Notes under the pieces: model-generated | What the model saw: only the letters and a program-made list of their open reading frames with translations | Told to the model about the DNA's origin: nothing | The model's database searches: none | In this document: positions 8,801 through 18,900 of the stretch, piece after piece | Numbering within the stretch: position 1 is the first letter of the stretch | Layout of the letters: the number at the start of each line of letters is the position of its first letter | NCBI RefSeq assembly: GCF_023343835.1 | Contig: NC_064433.1 | Span: forward strand, 67,230,032-67,294,031 | DNA length: 64,000 nt | Direction: 5' to 3' | DNA from: Lagopus muta | Taxonomy: Eukaryota > Chordata > Aves > Galliformes > Phasianidae | Made by a program: the position numbers and the translations under genes

Positions 8801-10769
8801 GCTGTTCCAATTCCTTACAGAGCTAAGAGTTTTTTCTTCAAGATTTGCTTCTGTTTCCAAAGAGAACACCTTACTCAGAAACCATCTATATTTTTCTGCA
8901 GTGGGGATCTCAGCTTGTGCAAGCACACTGCCAGGGGCTCCTGTAAATTTAATTTGGGAATGAAAGTAAATCATCTGAGGAGAACCCTGCTAATGAGATA
9001 CCTGTGCCAGAGCCTTCAATAGTTAAGGTATCAGAGTACCATGCGGTTTCCTGCTGGGTAGCTTCAGACTGTAGTCCCCACTGATTTGAATACACTATCC
9101 AACTGTACAAGGAAGGACCTGTAAGGTTACATAAACTTTCCATAACACAGGATGAAGAAAAAGAAAAATAATTGAAAGAATTTTGCAATAATAGGAAGGA
9201 ACACTGCACTTACTCCTTGATACTTACAACATCAGAAATGGGACATACTTGATTTTCCACATGAAGAGTATATCCATAATCTGAGAAGCATGCTGTGGTA
9301 TCTCTATGAATTAGATTAAGATATACTTTTGGGGAAAAGGCCTTACTAATATATTATACTAGTTAGAAGTGTCTTCGTATTTGTTTCAATAAACACATCA
9401 CTGCTATGTATGCTTCAACATAACAGAAGAATTGTAAAGTCACGTAAAATTCACACCCAAAAGCACATGAAATTGTCATCAAGATGTGATCAAGGGCAAT
9501 GCTTCACAGTATCATTATAAGCTTATCATTAATAAGCTTATCAGATAGCTATTTTTCTTCATAACCATTTTCCTTTCCTCATCCCTCTCTAAAGGGCAAA
9601 CGAACACTTCTCCAAAGGTCGTTCATTCAATCCAGTTCATAACAGCAACTATTGGATGCCTGTTCTCTTTTTCTGTATCTGCCAACACATTTTACGATGA
9701 GGAAGATGGCAATTCAACTCAGTTGTCTTTACAGTTAATTCCAGCTGATGACTCTCCAGGGGGATCAGAAAGCTGGCTTCAATTTAATGTGTCTCAGCAG
9801 ACCATGCATGGCTATCCCCTTGATATTGATTTCCAGTATTCACCTCAAGAGTTTGTTCTGTCTGCAACAGATTCAGGGGGACTGACTGTCTGGCAATCCT
9901 TTACCATTGAGCTCCTGAAGCCCACAGATGTACCATGCCACCTTTACACCATCAGAACCAAAAACAGCTATTACTCCTTCTTGAGAGAGAGGAAAAGGAT
10001 TAGTTTATTTCTAGAAAAGCTCTCCTTGTATTTGAACTCCACCAATCCCAAAGACATCGTGGTGACCACTCTCAAACCTGGATCCACACTAATCTCATGG
10101 TACAACAGTTCGCTGTGTACAAGTGCCAACAGACCTTTCAGCTGGTGTGCAAAAGAGGAAATCCAGGAAGCACTAAACAAACTACGAGTGCCAGATGGAT
10201 ATGTTAGCCCACATTTCATCCAAGCAATGTTACCAGAATACAAGGTTGATGTCATCTTCAATATTTCATACAGTGATAACTGCTTTCCCACTACAAAGCC
10301 ATTTGGTGGATCTTTCAACAGTACTGCGCCTATGCTTCAAGACTGGCATGACTCCAATATCATAAAGCCCCCATCAGCCTTACTAAGCAGTCTTTGTGTC
10401 ACTGTTGGGTTGGTTCTGCTCGCATTACTTTACTGTTCTTGCAAGCATTACAGCAAGATTCTTGAATCCAAGTTTATGACTTTTCAGAGCAACTCCCAGC
10501 TTAGCCACGCTGATGTGGCAATGGATGTCCTGCAGCCTCGAGAAGTACCTGTACATGAGTGTGGGGGATCACCACTACATTCCTCATGGCTGCCACCTTT
10601 GTTATCACTTACCTCCCCAGAGCAGTATTTCAGGTCAGGAAGGTTGCCTCATATCATACCATCTTCCCAGCCACCAAAATATCAACTCCCACCCCGTTAC
10701 CAAGAGGGTACAACTACTCAAAATGACTGGGGCAGTATCTGTAGATTTAAGATGACATCTTCTAAATGA
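2630..10769 (+). CDS. Dystroglycan-like membrane glycoprotein (DAG1 paralogue), 5 coding exons
   Basis: Exons 2479-2836, 3613-3845, 4364-6168, 7885-8025 and 9595-10769 join in phase to about 1186 codons. DAG1-like landmarks, in order: signal peptide; GIPDATVLVGKIF and LPSWLDFN (first cadherin-like domain); a CGKEVPIT to GYEISGWRI domain like the second alpha-dystroglycan N-terminal domain; RQQRR/Q (residues 301-305) at the furin position; TPTPT (310-314); a Ser/Thr/Pro region of nearly 500 residues, against about 170 in human; a second cadherin-like domain (NTFYDEEDG, SWLQFN, ATDSGGL); a SEA-like domain; a membrane segment at about 1060-1076; and a tail with PPKY and PPRY. DAG1 links laminin-type ligands outside the cell to dystrophin inside. 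This paralogue probably has a related adhesion role (inference). It is too divergent to be DAG1 itself, and human DAG1 is 895 residues. The exon 3 acceptor is weak and is the least certain junction. Confidence 0.88.
2956..3551 (+). mobile_element. Mariner (Galluhop-like) DNA transposon remnant, internally deleted
   Basis: The left end (TCTGCTCCAAAAGCAGTGCC, about 2960-2980) and right end (read in reverse as TTGCTCTGAAAGTAATTCTT, about 3527-3546) are imperfect inverted repeats next to TA dinucleotides. Inside, a decayed frame reads like the N-terminus of a mariner transposase (the regions SLNSFT, KKMAHTDTHP and VYG-P-SDVSTM), with a stop after the first motif. The catalytic portion is absent, and the sequence jumps to the 3' untranslated end near 3390. 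It lies in intron 1 of the dystroglycan-like gene, ending about 60 bases before the next exon. Family name from memory of the chicken element. Confidence 0.8.
3613..3845 (+). CDS. Dystroglycan-like coding exon 2 (rest of first cadherin-like domain)
   Basis: Encodes VTLASGANLPSWLDFNPNTN and onward through GLPMSGESGTYLLSITASG, matching the SAAGKEALPSWL to GLPLDTDKGVHYISVSA stretch of human DAG1. Pyrimidine-rich acceptor ending GAGCAG; donor CCA/GTGAGTATT. Ends in phase 2. Residues 70-147. A TGA immediately follows if the donor is not used, so splicing is required. Confidence 0.88.
4364..6168 (+). CDS. Dystroglycan-like coding exon 3 (second N-terminal domain, furin-like site, mucin region)
   Basis: The frame is open from 4326, but phase 2 from the previous exon fits only the AG at 4362-4363, a weak acceptor after ATATCTTCACAAA. 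From about 4431 the protein follows DAG1: CGKEVPIT (human CAADEPVT), then RYVGLSWPVKCG, GYEISGWRI, RQQRR/Q at 4824-4838 and TPTPT at 4851-4865. After that come more than 430 residues rich in Ser, Thr and Pro with no other domain, as in the O-glycosylated alpha-dystroglycan stalk. The donor is CCAG/GTATGT. Residues 147-749. Being open for about 1.8 kb argues against a pseudogene. Confidence 0.85.
6169..7884 (+). other. Intron 3 of the dystroglycan-like gene
   Basis: About 1.7 kb, AT-rich. No exon with good splice sites, no transposon and no conserved-looking frame was found. The short frames at 6477-6716 and 6930-7130 have no recognisable content. Confidence 0.6.
7885..8025 (+). CDS. Dystroglycan-like coding exon 4 (end of mucin-like stalk)
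   Basis: Acceptor TTGTTTTCACAG, donor CCCAG/GTAAAA; enters and leaves in phase 1. Encodes a Ser/Thr/Pro/Gln-rich 47-residue segment (LPPSHQDASTLQFPTDE and onward) with no domain of its own. It can be skipped without changing frame, because 141 is a multiple of three, so an alternative isoform with a shorter stalk is possible. Confidence 0.75.
8026..9594 (+). other. Intron 4 of the dystroglycan-like gene
   Basis: About 1.6 kb with no recognised gene. At 9517-9543 the 12-mer ATAAGCTTATCA is present twice in tandem, separated by three bases, each copy carrying the palindrome TAAGCTTA. The minus-strand frame at 8509-8796 shows no known domain. Confidence 0.55.
9595..10769 (+). CDS. Dystroglycan-like coding exon 5 (cadherin-like, SEA-like, membrane segment, tail)
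   Basis: Acceptor CTCTCTAAAG in phase 1; stop TGA at 10767-10769. NTFYDEEDG, SWLQFNVS and SATDSGGLTVW align with human DTFYDHED, SWVQFNSN and HATDKGGLSAV. The SEA-like part (about residues 905-1025) ends at ISYSDNC, the counterpart of human TGSGSC, where Gly-Ser is the alpha/beta cleavage bond. Here Tyr replaces Gly (codon 10269-10271). Six Asn-X-Ser/Thr sites precede the membrane segment (about 10386-10436). The cytoplasmic tail of about 110 residues has PPKY (10671-10682) and PPRY (10689-10700) but lacks the RKKRKGK-type basic cluster of DAG1. No canonical AATAAA was found in the next 1 kb. Confidence 0.92.
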
Positions 10770-11822
10770 TAGCAAGAGCAAATATACAAATAGACAATTT
10801 GCATGCTAGGAAGTACTGTCCGTATCGTGCAGGAAAAAATAGGAAAAGGCTAAGTATTTAATTTTTCAATTTCAGATAGGACATAAATTACATAAGCTAT
10901 GTGTAACGAAGAGGCATAAGCAGAATCAGAATCCTGAAACTAAGTATCAGAACAAAATGCCAAATACATAAGGTAAAGTTATCTATAGATAAGGTGGACA
11001 GACTAACATGTCTGTACCAGTCAGTCAAAAAATGCATACCATACTGATGCTAGTAGGACTGAGCCAAAGTTGAGTGAAACCAATTTCATTATGACTCCAT
11101 ACATTTTGTGAAGAAAGCAGAACTGTCAGGAGAACATAACAAACGCCAGTGTTTCCACTGAAACTTGAAGACCCTACTGAGTCTCTGTGTTATCCTATAA
11201 TTATATCCATATCTTTTAAAAAAATAAGAGCTCCCTAACATGAAATGCTTCTCTTCCCATGTCATTGTGTAATGTACTTTTATAATTAGATTTTCAAGTT
11301 ACCAGCTTGCTTTCTTATAGCAAGACTGGCTCTTATTCTGCTTCTATCCGCGACAATTCAAGGATGATGGAGAAAAAAATTGCATAAAAATTTTTGTAAA
11401 AGCTTTTCAGATATTTTGGAAATCTTTCAGTTTAACAGACTAACATATACAAAGTTTTATTCATTACTTCCAATTATAAACTACTTTAAAACTGCAAAAA
11501 TCCTCTATGAATTCGGTCTATTGCACACGATGCTATCAAAGTATCACCCATACCACCACTTTGAAAGGAGATGCGTACAGAGCGCCCTTTCCAGAATTAC
11601 CCCAAGACTCTATTGGAGAGAGTGGAGAGCCACAGACCATCAGACCATTGCCATTACAACTGCAATAATGAAACAGGCTTAACTTTGCTCTTTCAGGCAA
11701 TCATAAAATGACATACATGCAGGTTTTGGTCTCGTTCACTCTCAGAATCATAGATTCTTTTCTTGCTGTAGATTCGTGGTAACATTTGTACATCTCACGC
11801 ACTGGGAGAGCTCCTCCTAATC
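10770..11822. other. 3' UTR / intergenic DNA after the dystroglycan-like gene
   Basis: AT-rich. It must contain the 3' UTR of the preceding gene, but only non-canonical poly(A) hexamers (for example AATATA near 10776) are present, so the transcript end cannot be placed. No other gene or repeat recognised. Confidence 0.5.
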
Positions 11823-12013
11823 AAAGAACAATAGAACAGCTTGGGTTGGAAGGGACCTAAGGAATCACCTAGTTTCAAGTGCCCTGCCACAGGGAGGGCT
11901 GGCAACTGCTAGAACAAGTACTAGATCAGATTGCCCAGAGCCCCACCTAACCCAGCCTTCAATACAAGCAGGGTTTTGGCACCCACAACGTCTCTGAGCA
12001 ACCTGTTCCTGTA
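11823..12013 (-). mobile_element. CR1 LINE 3' fragment, antisense
   Basis: Begins with the antisense CR1 3' end (AGCTTGGGTTGGAAGGGACC) and runs through GATTGCCCAGAGCCCCACC to GAGCAACCTGTTCCTG, the usual CR1 3' region. It is 5'-truncated and abuts older CR1 coding sequence on its right. The terminal octamer repeat is degraded. Confidence 0.85.
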
Positions 12014-12211
12014 ACCATGATCTTACCAGGCACGGAAATGAGACTGACTGGCCTGTAGTTCCCTGAATCTTATTTTCCCTTCTTCAAAACTAGGGGTCAT
12101 ATTTCACCTTTTCCAATCAGTGGGAACTTCACCAGACTACTATGACCTTCCAAACATGATGGATAGCAACTTGGCAACTTCATCTGCCAGTTCCCTCAGA
12201 ACCTGGGGATG
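12014..12211 (-). mobile_element. CR1 LINE ORF2 fragment (reverse transcriptase start), antisense, left half
   Basis: On the minus strand a broken frame reads like GNYRPVSLISVPGKIM and, to the right, residues like the LADEVAKL to VPTDW stretch, the conserved start of the CR1 reverse transcriptase. Interrupted at about 12212 by a second CR1. Frames carry stops and indels, so it is an old, dead copy. Confidence 0.75.
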
Positions 12212-12420
12212 GATCATAGAATGGCCTGGGTTGAAAAGGACCACAACGATCATCTAGTTTCAACCCCCCTGCTACGTGCAGGGTCGCCAGCCACCAGACC
12301 AGGCTGCCCAGAGCCACATCCAGCCTGGCCTTGAATGCCTCCAGGGATGGGGCATCCACAGCCTCCTTGGGCAACCTGTTCCAGTGTGTCACCACCCTGT
12401 GTGTGAAAAAATCTCCTCCA
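12212..12420 (-). mobile_element. Younger CR1 3' fragment nested in an older CR1
   Basis: Antisense CR1 3' end (CATAGAATGGCCTGGGTTGA) through to the end of ORF2. The minus-strand frame from 12431 still reads FFTHRVVTHWNRLPKEAV and DAPSLEAFKARLD, the CR1 ORF2 C-terminus, without a stop. It splits the older CR1: the flanking sequence ACCTGGGGATG resumes as GGATCTCATGGGATCCC on the other side. Confidence 0.8.
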
Positions 12421-13080
12421 TGGGATCTCATGGGATCCCATAGACCTATGCACCTTCAGGCTGCCAATGAGCTACATATAATTCACCAGCCCCTCCTCCT
12501 TGTGAGGACAACATCCTGCATAGCACCTTTTCTGGTGGTTTCCTGTACTACTTGGAGGAGGAAGTTATCACCAACATATTCCAGAAACCTCTTTGATTTC
12601 TGTTGCGCTGCCATGTTGTCCTTCCAGCAGATACTGGGGTGGTTGAAGTCCCCCTTCAGAAATCATGTTTTGTGAATATGAATCTGCTCCTACCCGTTCA
12701 CAGAAGGCCTCATCCATTTTGTTTTCCCAATTAGGCAACCTGTAACAGACATCCACTGTCTCCTTCGCCTGCCCTCCCTTTAACCCTAATGCATAAGCTC
12801 TCTGTCAGCTCCTTGTCTACCCCAAGATGGAGCTCCACAGACTCCAGGTGATCATTACAGTAAAGGCAAACGCCCTCCCCTTCCCTCGTGCCTGTCTCTC
12901 CTAAAAGTTTATTCCCACCTATTCCCACATTCCAGTCCTGAGAGTCATTCCAACAGATCCCCTTGATGCCAATGACATCATAGCCCAGTAGGCATGCTCA
13001 TGCCTGCAAGTCCTCCTGCTTGTTACCCATGCTCTGTGCTTGTACTGATGTACAGGCACTTGAGCAGGACTCCCATTGAG
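12421..13080 (-). mobile_element. CR1 LINE ORF2 fragment (endonuclease region), antisense, right half
   Basis: Minus-strand frames read EGVCLYCNDHLESVELHLG, VKGRAGEGD, VCYRLPNWENKMDEAFCERV and then a decayed NH-D-CW region, matching the CR1 ORF2 apurinic-type endonuclease. Between this block and the reverse transcriptase start some ORF2 is missing. Multiple frameshifts; not active. The right boundary is approximate. Confidence 0.75.
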
Positions 13081-15285
13081 GCTGACCTACCCATTTTGAT
13101 ACTCAAAGGCCAAGTCAACAAGAGGGTAAATGTTTTAAAGGGCACATTTACGCTGACCTCTTGATTTACCTTTATTTCTCACAAGGGTCCCAAATTCCTC
13201 AGTGTTTGCACTGCATCTGGGTTTCACCCTGTAACCCAAGTTACATAGTTTCCCTTACTGGAAAAGGGAACCATAAGTCAACCTTGAGCCAGCATACTAG
13301 TAAGTTCTCCTGTATTTGCTGAAGACCCTTAAGTGCATAGCCATTTGCCTTACACTCTCCCAGGGGCTGCACACAAGGAAACAAAGCTTCTCAGAGCAGG
13401 AAAACATAAGGTAACTACAGCATCACAGTGTGATCTTACTGCCATGTTGTATAGTGGCAAACTAGTGATGAAATCCAACTGAACAGTACGTATAAAAGCC
13501 ATGCCGAACACAGGGCAGTCCAACAACCACCAACACTGCTCTGACACAGCAAACACCCACTAAGAAGCAGATAGCTAGCCAATGGATAGTTCGTGCAGGC
13601 TAAAGAGCATGGACATTAGTGCATGCTCCTACTGCTAGGAAAGTGAGCAGAGCCAGACCCAGTGAAGCAGCAGGCAGGGAGATGAACAGTGACTATTAAA
13701 CCACAAGTGAGAAAATGTCGCTGGCCTATTAAGGTCTTTGAAGGAACAGTGGGTGCTTTACAAATTTAATAGCAGTGAAAGGATTTACTTCTCGCATAAG
13801 CTAGTAGCATTTGTCTCTGCAACTTTCATTAACTTCTAAAATAAATATAGTCTTCCAGCTGACAACTCCACATTGGCAGAAGACAACCAGCTGTAAGTCA
13901 GGTCTCATGTTTGATGCAAAAGTCAAACCAACAGTAATTTCCTACCATCAGATGACGAGACATAAGGTTGGCAAGTTAAATAAGCTACCTTGACGTGCAG
14001 CATATTTAGAACCGCTGATCAAGCTACACCAAGCCAGGCTATAAGGACAGAACCAACACATCCTGAAATGAGACTCTGCCATTGATTTTCTGGGACAGAC
14101 TTTAGATGGCCTTGATGATCTTACGATCTTTCCACATTACTTTCGTCCTATTATTGAATTTTTAAATGAAAACTGGAGTGTAGTGAACATGTAGATTTGT
14201 TTAAGGTAATGACTGTAATGAGGTGTGATGGTGTGTACCAGTACTATGGTGAAAATGCTTAGATGTAGTCTTGGGGTCTTTTAAATTATTGAGTTCATCA
14301 CTTAACTCATAAACAAGAAACACCTTTAATTTCTACTGCAAACTAAGCTATTGGAGGAGGAACCAGAGTTGTTTTTCATTTCTTTTCATCATCCACATTT
14401 CAAAAATCTGGGCAGAAAGGCCATTAAGTAGTAACTTACTACTCAGTAAGTAGTATTGCACACAAGCAACATATGACTTTAAAATGAAGATGCACAGGAC
14501 TACACATCTAAGTTTATTTCTTGGATAGCGACATCTGATTTTCAAGATAAGAAAAGAAGGCCTCAGACTTTAGGGGTATCAAAAATCATATACTGCTTCT
14601 GTGAAAACTAGATACATCTATCAAAATAGTATCAGGCGAGTACTCTTTTCTCACTGCCAAAAATGGCCCTACAATCATTTAACAAATCACACTTACTGTC
14701 TAATTGTGGCTACCAATATAAATATACCAGCATGATATTTGTGTTCTGAATTAGTCACCATAAAGTATAGCATTTCAAGTTTCAGATTAAGAAATATAAA
14801 CATATTGAGTTAGTTTAAGACTTCTTTCTGAGCTTTTCTATACTGACAAACTAATATATCAAAGCTGTGGGACCTCCAGTTGCTTATTCAGGCTAAAATA
14901 AAGCAATAGGAATAGACCAGAGGAAAACTGATAGAACCACTAAACTCAAGTGGAAGCACAGAAAGACTGGGAATTAGTTTCTGCATGAGGTTTTAATTTT
15001 TTATTTTTTATCTCCACAGCTTCATGCCCTGCTCTTCTACAGCTGGCATGCTGAAGGGATCAGCTACTTGGAGGGATTAGCAGAGAGACTTCTGAGGGAA
15101 ACAAGAAAAAAAAAAAAGACTGATAATCACATTTGTCAGTTCTTAGCCATATTTAGATATTCAGAATAAGCTTCCCCTTTATAAGCATTAGGGCCTAAAC
15201 TGGCCTAAAGCCACAGGTAATTTGGTAATTGGAGGTAATTTGGAGGGTATATTCCATCAAAAAAAAAAAACATTTAATGGTTAGC
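13081..15285. other. Intergenic DNA between the convergent dystroglycan-like and INTS13 genes
   Basis: No recognisable gene. A TATA-like CGTATAAAAG occurs near 13488 with nothing coding behind it. All open frames are under 70 codons. Parts may be 3' UTR from either neighbour. Confidence 0.5.
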
Positions 15286-15291
15286 AAAAAA

Positions 15292-15297
15292 TTTATT
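15292..15297 (-). other. INTS13: Candidate INTS13 poly(A) signal
   Basis: TTTATT on the plus strand is AATAAA on the minus strand, 637 bases after the INTS13 stop codon. It is the first canonical hexamer reached downstream of the stop. An A12 run follows closely on the plus strand. Cleavage would fall near 15275. Confidence 0.5.
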
Positions 15298-15880
15298 TCC
15301 ATTTTGTTTAAAAACACTCAATTCCAGCATAACAACCTGAAAGATCTTGCTTTCTAAAGTTCATTCCTAACAAGTTTTAAAAAGTTCTGAAGCCAACATT
15401 TAGTCTTTAAAACCACTCACGCCCCCACCCCACCACTTGCATGAAAACCAAGACTGACATTCTCAGCTCAGCAACAAGGTGTTCAGTGCGCGGTCTTTTC
15501 AATAACTCTGGATGCCTGAGAAGTTTTCTATAAATAAAAGTATTAATGAACTGAAATTAACAGTATCAGCTATTTATCAATTGAAACTGAAGCTCTTCAA
15601 TACAGTCAGTCACCACTGTATTAAATACTTATGGAAAAGGACTTTAAATTCAGATCATCTTTGACAATTTCATTTAGTCCTCGGCAGCAGAGGTTTTCTT
15701 CATTCTTAGAAGTCGACTGTACAGTACTTCAGGACAGGCCATTTGCACACCATTCAGTGTGATACGTGCATTTTACAGTTCATAGAAAAATAGAAATACA
15801 AAAGAGTAAAAACAAAAACAGAACAATTGTACTAAATGGTACCAATTTTAACTCCAACATCATGGTGTTCTATTTTTGTT

Positions 15881-15896
15881 CCCCCTCCCCCCCCCC
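15881..15896 (-). other. G-run in the INTS13 3' UTR
   Basis: C5-T-C10 on the plus strand, so the INTS13 transcript would carry a G10-A-G5 block starting 33 bases after the stop codon. It could stall polymerase or form G-rich structure (inference), or simply be a length-variable homopolymer. Confidence 0.6.
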
Positions 15897-15928
15897 GTGC
15901 AATTTGGCCAAATTCTGTTTGAACAAAA

Positions 15929-15968
15929 TCACTGTCGTCCAGTTTTTCCATTCTCTGTCGTTTCCATT
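15929..15968 (-). CDS. INTS13: INTS13 coding exon 16 (last, 40 nt coding)
   Basis: Acceptor CCATTTCAG, then the codons [12 protein letters not shown] and TGA (15929-15931). One base completes a glycine codon from the previous exon. If exon 15 were read through instead, the frame would give [12 protein letters not shown] and stop at 16151, unlike other INTS13 proteins. The 3' UTR continues to the left. Confidence 0.93.
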
Positions 15969-18900
15969 CTGAAATGGCAGAAAGCAATTGGTAAGGATCA
16001 TCATTGTTAATACAATCAACAGACTAAAAAAAAAAGAAATAAAAGCTGCAATTTTTGTTTTATAAACTTTGCATACTTTAATCCTCAAAAATGTAAGCAG
16101 TTCTTTTAATGCAAATCAACTATTAATCTATTTCAAACTATTGCAATTGACTATTGCTTGAGTAGTAGTGATGCATTTATTGATACAAACCCATTTTCTT
16201 CTTTCAGATGTTGGTACAGCTCAGCTTTATTGTTGACAGAGTTCAAACGGCCAATAAATTCTTGGTGTTTCCTAGAATTGGCGGTATTAATCCTGTTGCT
16301 CCATAAAGACAGCAAGGACATTGGCCCTAAAATTGCATGCAAAAATAAGTAAAATCTGTAATTGGATGACTTATAACCAAGTGATTTAATTCTGTGTTCC
16401 TAGAACATGAAGTTTCTGAAGATATTAAGACTTTGGTAGTACAGCATATTAAAAACACTAATATTAAAAAGCCTTCTAATACAGACTACGTAAGTATGAC
16501 ACACACAGAGTTAGAGCAGTTGAGTTGCTGCTTTATAGGAGATTGACTTTGCTTCACAAGCAGCATCGTAACATGAACTCAGCCATTATGACAGACAGTA
16601 GCAGCTCAACAAGGAAAAGAAGCCAGTGATAAATGTCCCTTTCAACAACTAGACAGTTTGGCATGTCTACATTCATTAGTCAGCAAGAGACAGCTGTTTC
16701 TGATATCCACTCTTAAACAATGTTTCTGTCAGCGTACTTCAGCTAACACCAGCAGAAATCTGTCCTTGTCCCTTGTCAATCCAATTGCCTATCTTTTAGG
16801 TTGACACAGTATCTTGGGAGTCTTTCTTTTGACAATGACTTGTTAAGGTTAACACATGTACTTAACAAGAGTTTCTCAGCATTAATTAAAACTTCTCTTC
16901 ACTAATTCAGCTTTTACTCCAGGATCTGCCTCATTACCTTAGGGAAAGAGACTGACAAACAAATTTTCAAGTGAAAAAAAAAATCTCACAATCCTTCTGT
17001 TTTACCTTTTGCCTTTTCCACTACGGGCATTTCATCCATTGTTATAAGAGGCTTTTTGTTGGGGGGCTCAGGAGAATCGGGGGAATCTTTTATAACTTCT
17101 GCTTCTGCTAGTTCTTCTTTTTCACGATCCAAGAGACTTTTTAACCTTTATGAGAGAGAAGGAAAACAATGAAGATACACTACAGCAGCATCTATTATTT
17201 CCTGACATCTCTGTACTCTTCAAGTGACCCACTACCCACATCATGAGGTTTCTTCTGACCGCTTGTCAAACTGGGAAACTTGGGAAAACCAGCCAAATAA
17301 TCCTCTGGAAGACTTAAGGGAAAGACCTTAAAATATATTTTCACCTCCTTTTAAATATTTATATCATACTCACTGAGGTAGTTCTGTCAAAACTAAAAAG
17401 ATTAACCAACAATGAATACATAGAATGCCAATTTTTTTTTTAATATGATCCAGGTTTACATTCTGTATCAAATTGCTACAATCTCAGCCCTTGCTTTGCT
17501 CCACCTGTCAAAGCAAAAGCAGCTGTAGAAATGGATTTGATCATATGCAGAAAGGCAAGAAGATCATCAGCACAGTGACAATAACACAGGTCAAAGTGTC
17601 CATCCTCCTAAGCAATCCTAACATGTACAAAACTACATATTAAAAAAAGCTTAGTAATGCAAGGTGTTTTCTTTAGAATAAGTAGTTTGAAAGAAGGAAA
17701 CCAGATCTCAAGTGCTTCAGAAGTTAGAATAATCAAAATGAATCATAAACTGTAGGTGCAAGGACAATCATCTTTGATGTTCAACCAAGGAGTCCAGCCT
17801 AATTAATTTGGATATACCCAACTACCATCCAAATGACTGAAAAAATGTGACTGGACAGTTGATTTCATGTTCTAATATTCCTACAGTATACTAAGTGTTG
17901 TAGTTACAAAGTAGTGTAAAGCCCTGCTGTCAGCAGCCTGTCCAAGGTCCATATTTGTCAAGTATTTTTACTTTGCAAATATGATAAGCAGGCACTGTAA
18001 TAACATAGATGTTTTTCCAGCTTATCAACGGCCAATTAAACCGATTTAAAAAATTGTGATTCACAATCATTGTTTATGCTTTTAACTGTGGCTTACCAAC
18101 AAATCAAATTAGAACCCATTTTACAGCAGTTCTCTTGCAGAGCATCATGACAAAGATTATTATGTCACGGTTTTACATTACTTTAGAAGATTTACCTTTC
18201 TGATTCTTGCCATGGCTTATCTGTTTCATAGTCCTTTCCTGACTTCTCTGACTTGTCTTCTTTATCTTCTCTCTTTCTGCCTCGTTTCTTGCGTTCTTCT
18301 TCTTCTGGGGGTTTGCTTCTGCAAGCCATCAAACACTCCAAGACCCGCTGGTGCTTATCAGAGTTGCCAATGTGTGCTCGTACCAGAGTTTCCAATTCAT
18401 TCCACATAATCCGATACTGTTCATCTCTAAGCAAGGGTAGGAAAAGCAGAACCGTATATAGGATAATCTAAATCATTAATCTACTGAATAGCTAAATTAA
18501 AGACTTTTTTTTGTGTTGTGCTGTTTTGATTTTATTTATCCCCTGAGCTTCTTCTTCATGTGAAGATGCACCCACACCTCAGATCGTCCCATCCTTGCAA
18601 TTCATGGAACCACACCACGTGATCTTTCCCCACTAACATTCAGAGTTCAGTTTAGTTGAAATGTAGATGCTGATTCCACTGACAGCAATTTCTTAACTTT
18701 CATGAGATCTGACTGCCAAAAGTTACTTCTGAATTCAGTCAACTGTTTGCTAAGCAGCAAGTTAAGCAATATTAGGATGCAGATGACCACTCAAGTACTG
18801 GAACACCCATGATTTATTTAAATATTTGCATAAAACCAAGAATTAGGAATCTTACATTGGTTGACCATAAATAACTTCCAGGTGCCTGGTGATCTGTTGC

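Noticed and set aside
13486-13496. TATA-like sequence CGTATAAAAG
   Set aside because: No exon, open frame or splice donor downstream supports a transcript.
16151-16190. Read-through C-terminus of INTS13 exon 15
   Set aside because: Splicing to 15968 restores the family-typical METTENGK ending and the 706-codon length.
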